Source: Nocardia tengchongensis (GTDB lineage Bacteria > Actinomycetota > Actinomycetes > Mycobacteriales > Mycobacteriaceae). Taken from it: a stretch of 64,000 bases of DNA. The position numbers and the translations under genes were made by a program. The notes under the pieces are model-generated. The model saw only the letters and a list, made by a program, of their open reading frames with translations, searched no databases and was not told the DNA's origin. Of the stretch, positions 52,141-61,370 are shown one piece after another (positions within the stretch are counted from its first letter, which is position 1; every line of letters begins with the position of its first letter). The stretch spans positions 6,200,001 through 6,264,000 of the forward strand of contig NZ_CP074371.1 of NCBI RefSeq assembly GCF_018362975.1, written 5' to 3'.

Positions 52141-52740
52141 CTACCGGCGCGCGCCGACGATGCGCAGCGCCAGATCGACGTAGTAGTCGCCGATCTCCTC
52201 GGGCGACAGCGGCCCCTCGTCGCGGTACCACCGCGCCAGGTCGATGCCCAGCGACAGCAGCGCGACCGCGGCCATGCGCGGATTCGGGTTGTCGAATACG
52301 CCCGCGGCGACACCGCGTTCGATCAACTGCCGCATCTCGGTGTCGATGACGCGGCGGATCTCCTTGATCTCGTGCTGATGTTCGGGACTCAGCGCCGCGA
52401 GTTCGTAGTTGATGACCCGGGCGCCGGTGTGCCCGCGGGCGTGGTCGATGGCGAATTCCCGCATGACCGTGACCAACTGCTCCACCGGGTCGTCGGAGGC
52501 GGCAAGCGCGGCCTGGAAGCGCGCCAGGGTATTGATGTGCCCGGTGCGCGAGACCTGGTAGAGCAGTTCCTCTTTCGACCGGTGGTGCACGTAGATGGCC
52601 GCAGTGCTCAATCCCGCGATCGAGGTGATGTCGCGGGTGGTGGAGCCGTGGAAGCCACGCTCGGCGAACGCGACGACGGCCGCGTCCAACAGCCGTGCCC
52701 GCGTCTCGTCGGCGCGCGAACGATCCTCTGATCCGGTCAC
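52141..52740 (-). CDS. TetR family regulator of the acyl-CoA catabolic island
   Basis: 199 residues. The HTH (RARLLDAAVVAFAERGFHGSTTRDITSIAGLSTAAIYVHHRSKEELLYQV) and a helical ligand domain with HARGHTGARVINYELAALSPEHQHEIKEIRR are of the type often found beside fadE/fadD-like genes in actinobacteria, where acyl-CoA or steroid-CoA thioesters are the inducers. It is followed upstream on the same strand by the reductase and acyl-CoA dehydrogenase genes. Two related palindromes (55156 and 61323) in the island's promoters are good candidates for its operators. Confidence 0.9.
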   Translation of the reverse strand: MTGSEDRSRADETRARLLDAAVVAFAERGFHGSTTRDITSIAGLSTAAIYVHHRSKEELLYQVSRTGHINTLARFQAALAASDDPVEQLVTVMREFAIDHARGHTGARVINYELAALSPEHQHEIKEIRRVIDTEMRQLIERGVAAGVFDNPNPRMAAVALLSLGIDLARWYRDEGPLSPEEIGDYYVDLALRIVGARR

Positions 52741-52795
52741 CGGTACAGTCTCGCATCCGGCGACCGGAAAACTTCCGGCGCGCCGAGCGCGGGCA

Positions 52796-53797
52796 TCAGA
52801 GCGCGAGCACCAGCTTGCCGGTATTGCCGCCGCTGAACAGCAGGTTCAGCGTCTCACCGAAGCCCGCGACCCCGCCTTCGACGATGTGCTCACGGCTCTT
52901 GAGCGTGCCGTCGGCCAGCCAGGTCGAGATGTCGTCGATCGCCTCGCCGTAGCGGTCGGCGTAGTCGAACACCACGAAACCGGTCATCGACGCTCGGAAC
53001 ACCAGCAGCGACATGTAGCGCGAGGGCCCGGGTCGCAGCTGCTCGTCGTTGTAGGCCGCGACCGCACCGCACAGCACGATGCGGGCCCCGCGGCGCAGGT
53101 TGGCGAGCGCGGCGTCGAGGATGTCGCCGCCGACATTGTCGAAGTAGATGTCGATGCCCTTGGGCGCGAGCTCGCGCAGCCGCCGCAGCACATCCTCGCC
53201 GCGGTAGTCGATGGCCGCGTCGAATCCCAGCTCCTCGGTGAGCATGCGGCATTTCTGCGCACCGCCGGCGATCCCGATGACGGTGGCGCCCTTGGCCTTC
53301 GCGATCTGGCCGACCACGCTGCCCACGGCGCCGGCGGCCGCCGAGACCACGACGGTCTCCCCGGCTTTCAGCTTCCCGACCTCGAGCAGGCCGAAATAGG
53401 CTGTCATACCGGGCATTCCGAGCGCGCCCAGCCAGGTCGGGCCGGGTGCGACGTCCAGGTCCACCTGCTGCACGCCACGACCGTCGCTGATCGCGTACTC
53501 GGTCACCCCGAACACGCCGCTCACGGCGTCGCCGACCGCGAAATCCGGGTGGCGGGATTCGATGACGGTCGCGATGTCGAGCGACCGCATCACCTCCCCC
53601 ACACCGACCGGCGGCAGATAGGAGCGGACGTCGTTGAGCCAGCCACGCATGGCCGGATCCAGGGAGATGAAATGGACCTGCACCAGCAGCTGCCCGTCCT
53701 CGAGCGCGGGCAGTTCCTCGGTGGTCAGGTCCCAGGTCTGGGCGTCGGGCAGCCCGAGGGGGCGGCGCGCCAGCCGCACTTGCTGAGTCTTGGTCAT
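52796..53797 (-). CDS. NADP-dependent MDR oxidoreductase (CurA/PTGR type)
   Basis: 333 residues of the zinc-free medium-chain reductase class. The opening QQVRLARRPLGLPD, the SLDPAMRGWLND segment, the AAAGAVGSVVGQIAKAKG nucleotide loop, and YFDNVGGDILDAAL are characteristic of prostaglandin reductase / CurA-like enzymes, which reduce alpha,beta-unsaturated carbonyls with NADPH. No zinc ligands are seen. Within the island it could reduce an enoyl or enone intermediate. It lies 57 bases downstream of the acyl-CoA dehydrogenase gene and 55 bases upstream of the TetR gene. Confidence 0.9.
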   Translation of the reverse strand: MTKTQQVRLARRPLGLPDAQTWDLTTEELPALEDGQLLVQVHFISLDPAMRGWLNDVRSYLPPVGVGEVMRSLDIATVIESRHPDFAVGDAVSGVFGVTEYAISDGRGVQQVDLDVAPGPTWLGALGMPGMTAYFGLLEVGKLKAGETVVVSAAAGAVGSVVGQIAKAKGATVIGIAGGAQKCRMLTEELGFDAAIDYRGEDVLRRLRELAPKGIDIYFDNVGGDILDAALANLRRGARIVLCGAVAAYNDEQLRPGPSRYMSLLVFRASMTGFVVFDYADRYGEAIDDISTWLADGTLKSREHIVEGGVAGFGETLNLLFSGGNTGKLVLAL

Positions 53798-53854
53798 CGG
53801 TTCCTCCTCGGAGCCCGGAAAGTCTCGACAGTCGAATGCTATTCCTCGCGGCCG

Positions 53855-55078
53855 CTACCCGCGCTTGCCCCAGTTCGGGTCGCGGCGGCGCAATTCCCAT
53901 TGCGCGATGGATCGTTTGTGCACCTCGTCGGGCCCGTCGGCCAGGCGCAGCGTGCGCATGTGGGCGTACATGCTCGCGAGCGGGAAGTCGTCGGAGACAC
54001 CGGCGCCGCCGTGCACCTGGATCGCACGGTCGATCACCTTCAACGCCACATTCGGGGCCGCGACCTTGATGGCGGCGATCTCGGTGCGCGCGGCCTTGTT
54101 GCCAACGGTGTCCATCAGGTACGCGGCCTTGAGCGTCAGCAGCCGGGCCATGTCGATCTCGATGCGGGACTCGGCGATCCAGTCCTGGATATTGGCCCGG
54201 TTCGCGATCGGCTCGCCGAAGGTGACGCGGGCCTGCGCGCGGTCGATCATCAGGTCCAGCGCCCGCTCGGCCATGCCGATGGCCCGCATGCAGTGGTGGA
54301 TGCGGCCGGGACCCAGGCGCGCCTGGCTGATCATGAACCCGTCGCCCTCGCCGGCGAGCAGCGCGGTCGCGGGCACGCGGACGTTCTCGAACAGCACCTC
54401 CGCGTGGCCCTCCCGGTCCTGGTAGCCGAAGACCGGCAGGCCGCGCTGGATGGTCACGCCGGGGGTGTCGATGGGCACGACCATCATCGACTGCTGCCGG
54501 TGCACCGGCCCGGTCGGATCGGTCTTGCCCATCACGATCATGACCTTGCAGTTCTTGTGCAAGGCGTTGGAGGTCCACCACTTGCGGCCGTTGAGGACGT
54601 AGTCGTCGCCGTCGCGGTCCATGCGCAGCTGGATATTGGTGGCGTCGGAGCTGGCGACCGCGGGCTCGGTCATGGCGAACGCGGAGCGGATCTCACCGTC
54701 GAGCAGCGGCCGCAGCCACTGCTCCTGATGCTCGGGCGTACCGAACAGGGTCAGCACCTCCATGTTCCCGGTGTCGGGCGCGCTGCAGTTGGTGGCCTCG
54801 GGCGCGAGATGCATGCTGCGGCCCATGATCTCGGCCAGCTGCGCGTACTCCAGGTTGGCCAGGCCCGGACCCCACTGCGGGTGGGGGTGGAACAGATTCC
54901 ACAGCCCCTGCTTGCGGGCCTCGGTCTTGAGTTCCTCGAGCACGGGGGGCTGGAAGTGCGGGTCCCCGGACTCGGTCATCTGCGCCTCGTACACCGGCTC
55001 GGCCGGGTAGACGTGCTCGTCCATGAAGGTGAGCAGCTCGTCCCGGTATCGCCGGCCCCGCTCGGACAGCTCGAACAT
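53855..55078 (-). CDS. acyl-CoA dehydrogenase (ACAD10/11-like)
   Basis: 407 residues. [16 protein letters not shown] and [19 protein letters not shown] form the flavin-binding middle, [21 protein letters not shown] and [44 protein letters not shown] the C-terminal helices. The IHHCMR and DGPDEVH segments are like those of ACAD10/11 and LvaC, enzymes that handle 4-phosphorylated acyl-CoA. An APH-like kinase gene is encoded in the same island, as expected for that pathway. The ATG at 55078 has AGGAGTG upstream; the longer frame to 55129 is not used. A palindrome lies in the promoter region. Confidence 0.9.
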   Translation of the reverse strand: MFELSERGRRYRDELLTFMDEHVYPAEPVYEAQMTESGDPHFQPPVLEELKTEARKQGLWNLFHPHPQWGPGLANLEYAQLAEIMGRSMHLAPEATNCSAPDTGNMEVLTLFGTPEHQEQWLRPLLDGEIRSAFAMTEPAVASSDATNIQLRMDRDGDDYVLNGRKWWTSNALHKNCKVMIVMGKTDPTGPVHRQQSMMVVPIDTPGVTIQRGLPVFGYQDREGHAEVLFENVRVPATALLAGEGDGFMISQARLGPGRIHHCMRAIGMAERALDLMIDRAQARVTFGEPIANRANIQDWIAESRIEIDMARLLTLKAAYLMDTVGNKAARTEIAAIKVAAPNVALKVIDRAIQVHGGAGVSDDFPLASMYAHMRTLRLADGPDEVHKRSIAQWELRRRDPNWGKRG

Positions 55079-55155
55079 CGACACTCCTGATCGTGGATCG
55101 CGCACGGTGGTGCAGCGCAGTGGTTTCACTGTCTCGACCAGGAACGTTATCCGAA

Positions 55156-55175
55156 CTTGATTCCGGATTCAAGTA
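55156..55175. promoter_or_regulatory. 20-bp palindrome between the dehydrogenase and esterase genes
   Basis: ACTTGATTCC and GGATTCAAGT are inverted with 9 of 10 pairs and no spacer. It lies 78 bases before the dehydrogenase start and 115 bases before the esterase start. It shares TTGA-N2-CC-N-GATTCAA with the site at 61323. A TetR-type operator is the best reading. Confidence 0.6.
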
Positions 55176-55290
55176 CCGGTCTTCTGCGTGTTGATTATGC
55201 TGCGCTCCAATCGATTTCATCGTTTCCGAATGCGGCGTCAAGTTTGAGATACAGTGCTTCCAACGACGTCGACGCCACAGGAGATCAACG

Positions 55291-56046
55291 ATGCCGGAAC
55301 CGACGACCTCAGCGCCGACGGCGGGCGCGTGCGACGAACGCTTCGCGCGGCTGCGGGAACTGCTGACCGGATATCTCGACTCCGGCGAGGAACTCGGCGC
55401 GGCCATCGCCGTGACCGTCGACGGGGAACCGGTGGTCGACATCTGGGGCGGCTGGGCCGACACCGAGCGGACCACGCCCTGGCAGCGCGACACCATCACC
55501 AATGTCTGGTCGTGCACGAAAACCGTGACAGCCCTGGCCGCATTGGTCCTCGTCGAGCGCGGCCTGCTCGATGTCGACGCCCCGGTATCGCGGTACTGGC
55601 CGGAATTCGCCGCGGCCGGCAAGGAGCGGGTCCTGGTGCGGCACCTGCTCTCGCACACCTCCGGCGTCGCCGCCTGGAATCCGCCGATGACGGTGCCGGA
55701 CATGTACGACACACCGGTGGTCGCCTGCGGCGGAGAGGTCGACGGGGTGCGGCTGCTGTCACCGCGGACCATCGACCTGATCTTCGACACCCAGTCCTCC
55801 GGGCCGGACCTGGTCCTCGGCGCGCCACTGCGCTTCGGCATCGGCTACGGACTCCCCTCGCCCGCCGCCGTGCACATTCCCGATCGCCGCGTCTGCTTCT
55901 GGGGCGGGTGGGGCGGTTCGCTCATCGCGGTGGACACCGAGCGCCGGGCCACCATCTCGTACGTGATGAACAAGATGGGCACCGGCCTGCTCGGCAACGA
56001 ACGCACCTACGCCTACGCGAGCGCGGCCTTCGCCGCACTCGGCTGA
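55291..56046 (+). CDS. beta-lactamase family (class C-like) esterase, internally deleted
   Basis: 251 residues, though relatives (EstB-like, LACTB-like serine hydrolases) have about 380-400. The start is normal: [24 protein letters not shown], the S-x-x-K nucleophile SCTKTVTAL near residue 75 and [22 protein letters not shown]. The chain then jumps directly to [22 protein letters not shown], which in relatives follows some 120-130 residues later. The lost part holds the Y-x-N motif (catalytic Tyr), so activity is doubtful. The end, with GFGIGYGL and the WGGWGGS motif, is intact. The frame is kept throughout, so this is not a sequencing frameshift. The acyl-CoA synthetase gene follows 24 bases on. 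Confidence 0.82.
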   Translation: MPEPTTSAPTAGACDERFARLRELLTGYLDSGEELGAAIAVTVDGEPVVDIWGGWADTERTTPWQRDTITNVWSCTKTVTALAALVLVERGLLDVDAPVSRYWPEFAAAGKERVLVRHLLSHTSGVAAWNPPMTVPDMYDTPVVACGGEVDGVRLLSPRTIDLIFDTQSSGPDLVLGAPLRFGIGYGLPSPAAVHIPDRRVCFWGGWGGSLIAVDTERRATISYVMNKMGTGLLGNERTYAYASAAFAALG

Positions 56047-56070
56047 CGATTCCCGGAGACACACACGCTC

Positions 56071-57578
56071 ATGCCCAATACCGCCGACGTCATCTGGACC
56101 CACGCCGACACCGCGCCCGGCAGCATCGCGATTCGCGCCGAGGACACCGTGTGGACCTACGCCGAGCTGCGCGACCGGATCACCACCGTCATGGCGTGCC
56201 TGCGCGACGAGCTCGCTGTGGGGCCCGGCGATCGGGTGCTGCTCGTCGCCCCGTCCGTGCCCGAATTCGCGGCCGCCTACTACGGCATCCACGCCGCCGG
56301 CGCGATCGCGGTCACCGCCAACACCATGTCCACCGCACCGGAATTGGAGTACATCGCCGGCGACGCGGGCGTGTGCGCGGTGCTCGCCTGGCATGCCGCC
56401 GACGGGGCCGTGCGGCAGATCGCGGCGATCCTCGGCGTGCCGTGCCTGCGACTGGATCCGGAGCTGCGGGGGCTCACCGGCCGTGAGCACGTCGTGGCCG
56501 AAACGCCGTATCCCGCAGCCGAGGACGACACCGCCACCTTGATCTACACCTCCGGTACCACCGGCCGCCCCAAGGGCGCGGAGCTGACCCACGGCAATCT
56601 CACCGCCTGTGCGCGCACCTTCGCGACGGTGTTCGACGTCGGGCCCGAAGACCGTGGGGGCACGGCGCTTCCGCTGTTCCACGTGTTCGGCCAGGCCGCC
56701 GTCATGGCCTGCACCTTCCACGCCGGGGCGAGCCTGTCGCTGCTGTCGCGGTTCGATCCGGCCGCGCTGCTGGCCATGATCCGGCGCGATCGGCTCACCT
56801 TCGTCTCCGGTGTGCCGACCATGTGGAATGCCATGCTGCGCGCCGCGGACTGCGTGGATCCGGCCGCTTTCGCGAGCCTGCGCCTGGCGTCCTCGGGCGG
56901 GGCCTCGCTGCCCGGAGAGGTGTTGCGCGCCTTCGAAGAGCGCTTCGGCTGTGCGATCGTCGAGGGCTACGGCCTCACCGAAACCACCGCGGCCGCCACC
57001 TATCACCCGCTGGGGATGCCCGCCAAGCCGGGTTTCGTCGGCCGCGCGCTGCCCGGCTGCGAGCTGGCCGTGCGTGACTTCGACGGAAAAGACCTGCCGC
57101 CCGGGAGATCGGCGAGATCCACATTCGGGGCCCAATCGTCATGAAGGGCTACTGGAACCGACCCGACGCGACCGCCGAAGCGCTTCAGGACGGCTGGCTG
57201 CGGACCGGTGATCTGGGCGCCTTCGACACCGAGGGCGATCTGCGGATCGCCGGGCGGGTGAAGGAGATGATCATTCGCGGCGGCTACAACGTCTACCCCC
57301 TCGAGGTCGAGGAGGTCCTCTACCGGCATCCCGACATCGTCGAGGCTGCGGTGGTCGGCATCCCCGACGAGCACTACGGCGAGGAGATCGCCGCCGCCAT
57401 CGTGCTGCGCCCCGGCGCCACCGTCGACGCCCGCGCCCTGAGTGACTGGGCCCGGCAACAACTCTCGGCCTACAAGGTGCCGCGTGCGTTCGCCATCGGC
57501 GGCGAACTGCCCAAGGGGCCCTCCGGGAAGATCCTCAAACGCGCCCTCGACCCGGCGTCGTTCACCATCGCGCCATGA
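56071..57578 (+). pseudogene. AMP-dependent acyl-CoA synthetase, one-base frameshift
   Basis: About 502 codons when restored. The adenylate-forming motifs are complete: LIYTSGTTGRPKGAELTH (P-loop), GYGLTETT, then after the break LRTGDLGAFDTEGDLRIAGRVKEMIIRGGYNVYPLEVEEVL and the catalytic Lys in GPSGKILKR. One base is missing near 57103 in CCGCCCGGGAG: adding it joins DLPPG to EIGEIHIRGPIVMKGYW. As printed, the first frame ends at 57144 and a second opens at the ATG 57141. It activates a carboxylic acid as CoA thioester. In the island it would feed the kinase, dehydrogenase and hydratase. Confidence 0.88.
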
Positions 57579-57620
57579 ACTATCGGAAGGCGTCGGACTA
57601 CCGGTGACCCCGAGCACGAG

Positions 57621-57655
57621 AACGGTGCCGTGACACACAGTGTCACGGCACCGTT
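57621..57655. terminator. perfect 16-bp hairpin terminator
   Basis: AACGGTGCCGTGACAC (57621-57636) pairs perfectly with its inverse (57640-57655) around the loop ACA. It lies 42 bases after the acyl-CoA synthetase stop and ahead of the convergent kinase gene. No T-run follows, as is common in actinobacteria. It probably stops transcription from both sides. Confidence 0.8.
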
Positions 57656-57792
57656 CGGGCGAGGCGACCGGAATACGGATGCTCCACCGGATTCCGTGCC
57701 CCGCCATCGGAAGATCGACCAGGGTGGCCGGCGTCGCGCGGTGACGCCAGGCACTGCCCGGGCCGATCCGGGTCGGCTTCGGCGCGCTCGAG

Positions 57793-58893
57793 CTATAAGT
57801 GCGCCGAAACCTCCCAGGTCATGGCGATATCCCGCCGCGGATGGCGGCGGTCATCGATTCGTCTCCCGCACAGCGTCGATTCCGGCGCGCAGCAGGGCTC
57901 CACGGCGTCCCCGATGCTGTCGAAACCGGAGCCCACGGTCTGGCCGTGGAGATAGCGGTAGTGGATGCCTTCGAGGATGGCGGCCAGTTTGAAGGCCGCC
58001 AGCCCGAGGTAGAAACCGAGGTTGCCGAGATCGCGGCCGCTGCGGTCGGCGTAGCGGTCGAGGGTCTCGGATTCGGTGAGATAGCCGGGCACGCTGGACA
58101 TGTCGCCGGGCACCCCGAGATCGCCGAGGCGCTGGTACAGCACCAGCAGTGCCACGTCGGTGAGCGGGTCGCCGATGGTCGCCATCTCCCAGTCGACGAC
58201 GGCGGCGACCCGGTCCTGGGCGTCGACGAGGACATTGTCGAGCCGGTAGTCGCCGTGCACGATGCCGTCGGGCGACTGCTCGGGCTGGTGCGCGGCGAGC
58301 AGCGCGTGCAGTTCCTCCGCGGCGGGCAGGTCACGGGTGTAGGAGGCGTCGAGCTGTTTCTTCCAGCGGCGGACCTGCCGCTCGAGGAAGCCCTTCGCCC
58401 GCCCGAAGTCCCCGAGCCCCACCGCTTCCGGGTCCACGCGATGCAGCTCGGCGAGCGCGTCGACCATGCCTTCCGCGATCACCCGCGTCCGTTCGGGCCC
58501 CACGGCCTCCAGTTCGGCCGGTGCCCGATAGGGCACGCCCGCAACGTTTTCCATGAGATAGAACGGCGCGCCCAGGATCTCGGCGTCGGTGCACAGCAGG
58601 TAGGTGCGCGGGACCGGGACCGCGGTGTCGGCGAGGGCGCTCATCACCCGGAATTCGCGGCCCATGTCGTGCGCGGTGGCCAGCACGTGCCCCAGCGGCG
58701 GGCGGCGCAGAATCCATTCGGAGACACCGTCACCCACCACATAGGTGAGGTTGGAGCGGCCGCCCGCGATGAGGCGGCCGCTCAGCGCTCCGGCCGCGAA
58801 GCCGGGGCGGGTGGTTGCGAGCCAGTCGGCGAGCCGGGTCAGATCCAGTCCGGGCAGGTCACCGGCCGGCGCGGCCGGGTTCGAGTCGCTCAT
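57793..58893 (-). CDS. APH-like phosphotransferase (acyl-CoA kinase type), C terminus frameshifted
   Basis: 366 residues as printed. The protein-kinase-like APH fold is clear: RLIAGGRSNLTYVVGDG, LRRPPLGHVLATAHDMGREFRVMSAL, the catalytic loop IVHGDYRLDNVLVD near residue 222 and the metal-binding VVDWEMATIGDPLTDVALL. This sub-family, linked to acyl-CoA dehydrogenases, includes the kinase part of human ACAD10/11 and LvaA of Pseudomonas, which phosphorylate 4-hydroxyacyl-CoA. One base is missing near 57898: restoring it gives VEPLLRAGIDAVRETNR with a stop at 57851, so the last 35 residues as printed are not native. Its ATG overlaps the MaoC stop (TGATG). Confidence 0.87.
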   Translation of the reverse strand: MSDSNPAAPAGDLPGLDLTRLADWLATTRPGFAAGALSGRLIAGGRSNLTYVVGDGVSEWILRRPPLGHVLATAHDMGREFRVMSALADTAVPVPRTYLLCTDAEILGAPFYLMENVAGVPYRAPAELEAVGPERTRVIAEGMVDALAELHRVDPEAVGLGDFGRAKGFLERQVRRWKKQLDASYTRDLPAAEELHALLAAHQPEQSPDGIVHGDYRLDNVLVDAQDRVAAVVDWEMATIGDPLTDVALLVLYQRLGDLGVPGDMSSVPGYLTESETLDRYADRSGRDLGNLGFYLGLAAFKLAAILEGIHYRYLHGQTVGSGFDSIGDAVEPCCAPESTLCGRRIDDRRHPRRDIAMTWEVSAHL

Positions 58894-59345
58894 CACGGCA
58901 CCAGCAGGGCGACGTGCTCGGCGACGCAGGCCGGCTTGGGCGCGCCGTCGATCTCCACGGTGACCCGGGTGACCAACTGGAATCCGGCGCTCGCCGGGGT
59001 CAGCGACACCAGCTCCACCCCGGCCCGGACCCGCGAGTCCACCGGCACCGGTGCGGGGAAGCGAACCTTGTTGGCCCCGTAGTTGATTCCCATCGACAGC
59101 CCGGTCACGGTGTAGACGCCCGCGGCGAGCATCGGCAACAGCGACAAGGTCAGGAAGCCGTGCGCGACGGTCGCCCCGAACGGGCCCGCAGCGGCGCGGA
59201 CGGGGTCCACGTGGATCCACTGATGGTCGCCGGTGGCGTCGGCGAAGTTGTCGATCTGCTGCTGGGTCACCGTGTGCCAGCCGCTGTAGCCCAGATGGGT
59301 GCCGACGGCCTTCTCCAGTTCGGGTAAACCCTCGAATACCTGCAT
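58893..59345 (-). CDS. MaoC family dehydratase
   Basis: 150 residues, a single hot-dog fold. The hydratase motif is present: QQQIDNFADATGDHQWIHVDPVRAAAGPFGATVAHGFLTLSLLP, with the Asp and His that act on the enoyl-CoA. The strand GINYGANKVRFPAPVPVDSRVRAG is typical. It should add or remove water on a trans-2-enoyl-CoA / (R)-3-hydroxyacyl-CoA pair. The stop overlaps the kinase start by one base, and the quinone oxidoreductase gene ends 32 bases upstream, so it is in the middle of a five-gene run on the minus strand. Confidence 0.9.
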   Translation of the reverse strand: MQVFEGLPELEKAVGTHLGYSGWHTVTQQQIDNFADATGDHQWIHVDPVRAAAGPFGATVAHGFLTLSLLPMLAAGVYTVTGLSMGINYGANKVRFPAPVPVDSRVRAGVELVSLTPASAGFQLVTRVTVEIDGAPKPACVAEHVALLVP

Positions 59346-59377
59346 CGCGTTCCTTCCCTTCCGATTGCGGTGCGCCG

Positions 59378-60384
59378 CTAGCTCGTCGACTCGCCGGCCA
59401 CGTAGACGACGCGGCCCACGGTCTTGCCGTCGGCCAGGCGCTGGACGCCATCGGCGACGTCGGCCAGGGCCAGTCGCTCGCTGACCAGCGGGCGGATCGC
59501 GCCGTCATCGGCCAGCCAGGTCAGTTCCCGGTGGCATTCGGCGACCGCCGCGCGGTCGTGGGTGTTGTAGAGACCCCAGTGCAATCCGACGATCGAGTAA
59601 TTCTTCACCAGCGCGTGGTTGAGGGCGGCGCTTTGGATGTCACCGCCCGCGAAGCCGACGACCAGGATGCGGCCCTCGAAGGCGACGCACTTGGTCGATC
59701 GCGTGTAGGTGTCGCCGCCGACCGGGTCGTACACCACGTCCGCGCCGCGATTGTCGGTGGCGGCCCTCACGATCTCGACGAAATCCTGTGTCCTGCGGTC
59801 GATCACGATGTCCGCGCCGAGTTCGCGGGCGTAATCGGCCTTCTCGGGGCCGCCGACCACGCCGATGACGCGGGCGCCGGCGGCCTTGCCGAGCTGGACG
59901 GCGGCGCTGCCGACGCCGCCGGCGGCCGCGTGCACCAGCAGGGTCTCCCCCGGCTGCAGCGCGGCGCGACGATGCAGCCCGAACCATCCGGTCTGGTAGC
60001 CGATGTAGAGCGCCGCGGCCTCGGCATCGTCGAGAGCCGGTGGCGCGGGGAAGGTCTGGTTCGCGTCGAGCACCGCGTACTCGGCGAACCCGCCGTGCGG
60101 CAGCGCGACACCGCCGATCACGCGATCACCCACGCCGAACCCGTCACACCCGCACCCAGCGCCACGACCTCGCCGCACACCTCGACACCCGGGGTGAACG
60201 GCAGCTCCGGCCGCACCTGATACAGGCCGCGGCACATCAGCACATCGGGGAAATTAGCGGCCGCGCCGGCGACCCGCACGACCAGACGCCCGGGCCCGGC
60301 GGCGGGGCGAGCCACCGTCTCGAGCCGCATCACCGTCGCGGGCTCACCCAATTCGTGGACCCGCCACGCCAGCATCTCGGTCAC
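59378..60384 (-). pseudogene. NADPH:quinone oxidoreductase family protein, one-base frameshift
   Basis: From the GTG at 60384 (TEMLAWRVHELGEPATVMRLE) the frame reads to GAGVTG, then one base is missing near 60140 in GACGGG, and the next frame goes on FGVGDRVIGGVALPHGGFAEYAV to the stop at 59378. Restored it has 335 residues, the normal length, with HAAAGGVGSAAVQLGKAAGARVIGVVGG for NADPH and no zinc ligands. The 4-hydroxy-acid or enoyl substrate in this island is not known. The GTG directly follows the stop of the SDR gene, so translation is coupled. Confidence 0.85.
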
Positions 60385-61136
60385 CTAGACACCGCCGGTG
60401 AGGGTGATACCACCGTCGACGACGAGCAGCTGCCCGGTGAGCCAGGCCGCGTCCGCCGACAGCAGGAAGGCGACCACGCTCGCGATGTCCTCGGGCACGC
60501 CCAGCCGCTTGAGCGGATAGGCCGCCGCGATCGCCTCCTCGCGGCCTTCGTAGAGCGCGGTCGCGAACTTGGTCTTCACCACCGCGGGCGCGACGGCGTT
60601 GACCCGATGTCCGGGCCGAGTTCGACCGCAAGCTCCTGGGTGATGTGGGTCAGCATGGCCTTGCTCGCTCCGTAGAAGCCGATCCCCGGCGCGGGCTTGA
60701 GCCCGGCCACCGAGGACACGTTCACCACCGCGCCACCGTGATCGCGCATCCACGCCTGATACGCGTGCTGCACCCATGACAGCGCGGCCAGACAGTTGAC
60801 CTCGACGATCTTGCGGGCGGCGTCGAGGGACAGTTCCATCATCGTCCCGTAGACGGGGTTGATGCCGGTGTTGTTGACCAGCAGGTCGGCGCTGCCGAAG
60901 GTTTCGACGGCCCGCTTCAGGACCTCGGCCTGGTGGTCGGCGTCGTCGGCGCGACCGGCCACGGCCAGCGCCTTGTCCGGTCCGCCCAGCGTCGCCACCG
61001 CCTCGTCGAGCGCCTCCTGTTTGCGGGCGGTGATGACCACCCGCGCGCCCTCATCCACCAGACGCTGTGCGATGCCGAGACCGATTCCGCGGCTGGCGCC
61101 GGTGACGATGGCGGTCTTGCCCTCGAATCTGTTCAT
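60385..61136 (-). pseudogene. SDR family oxidoreductase, one-base frameshift
   Basis: The frame from the ATG at 61136 holds TGASRGIGLGIAQRL, a [14 protein letters not shown] VITARKQEA (NADP), [10 protein letters not shown], the Ser in [10 protein letters not shown] and Y-x-x-x-K in [10 protein letters not shown], and then loses one base near 60606: restored it reads [30 protein letters not shown], with the normal SDR ending [13 protein letters not shown] at 60385. About 250 residues. NNTG replaces NNAG. First gene of the minus-strand run that goes on through quinone oxidoreductase, MaoC and the kinase; the palindrome at 61323 lies 187 bases upstream. Confidence 0.86.
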
Positions 61137-61322
61137 GCGGAAGTCCTTCCGATTGTCGGCACGAGCCCACCCCCGGGCACGGAACTTACTAAGCGCTTAT
61201 TTCTTCGGACACCTTGCTGGACGGGCCCCGCCCCGGTCAAGACCGGAAAGCGGGAACCCTATCTGTGATCTGTCGCACATTCGTAGTGAAAGTGCAGTTC
61301 ACGCACCGGATATCAGGTCGAT

Positions 61323-61340
61323 ATTGAAACCTGATTCAAT
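61323..61340. promoter_or_regulatory. palindrome upstream of the SDR-kinase run
   Basis: ATTGAA (61323-61328) and TTCAAT (61335-61340) are inverted around ACCTGA. TTGA-N2-CC-N-GATTCAA is shared with the site at 55156 (13 of 16 bases the same). A patch with lower GC than its surroundings covers 61190-61345. Both sites are probably read by one regulator. Confidence 0.5.
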
Positions 61341-61370
61341 TTTCGGTGCAGTCGCCGCGACTGCCCGCCG

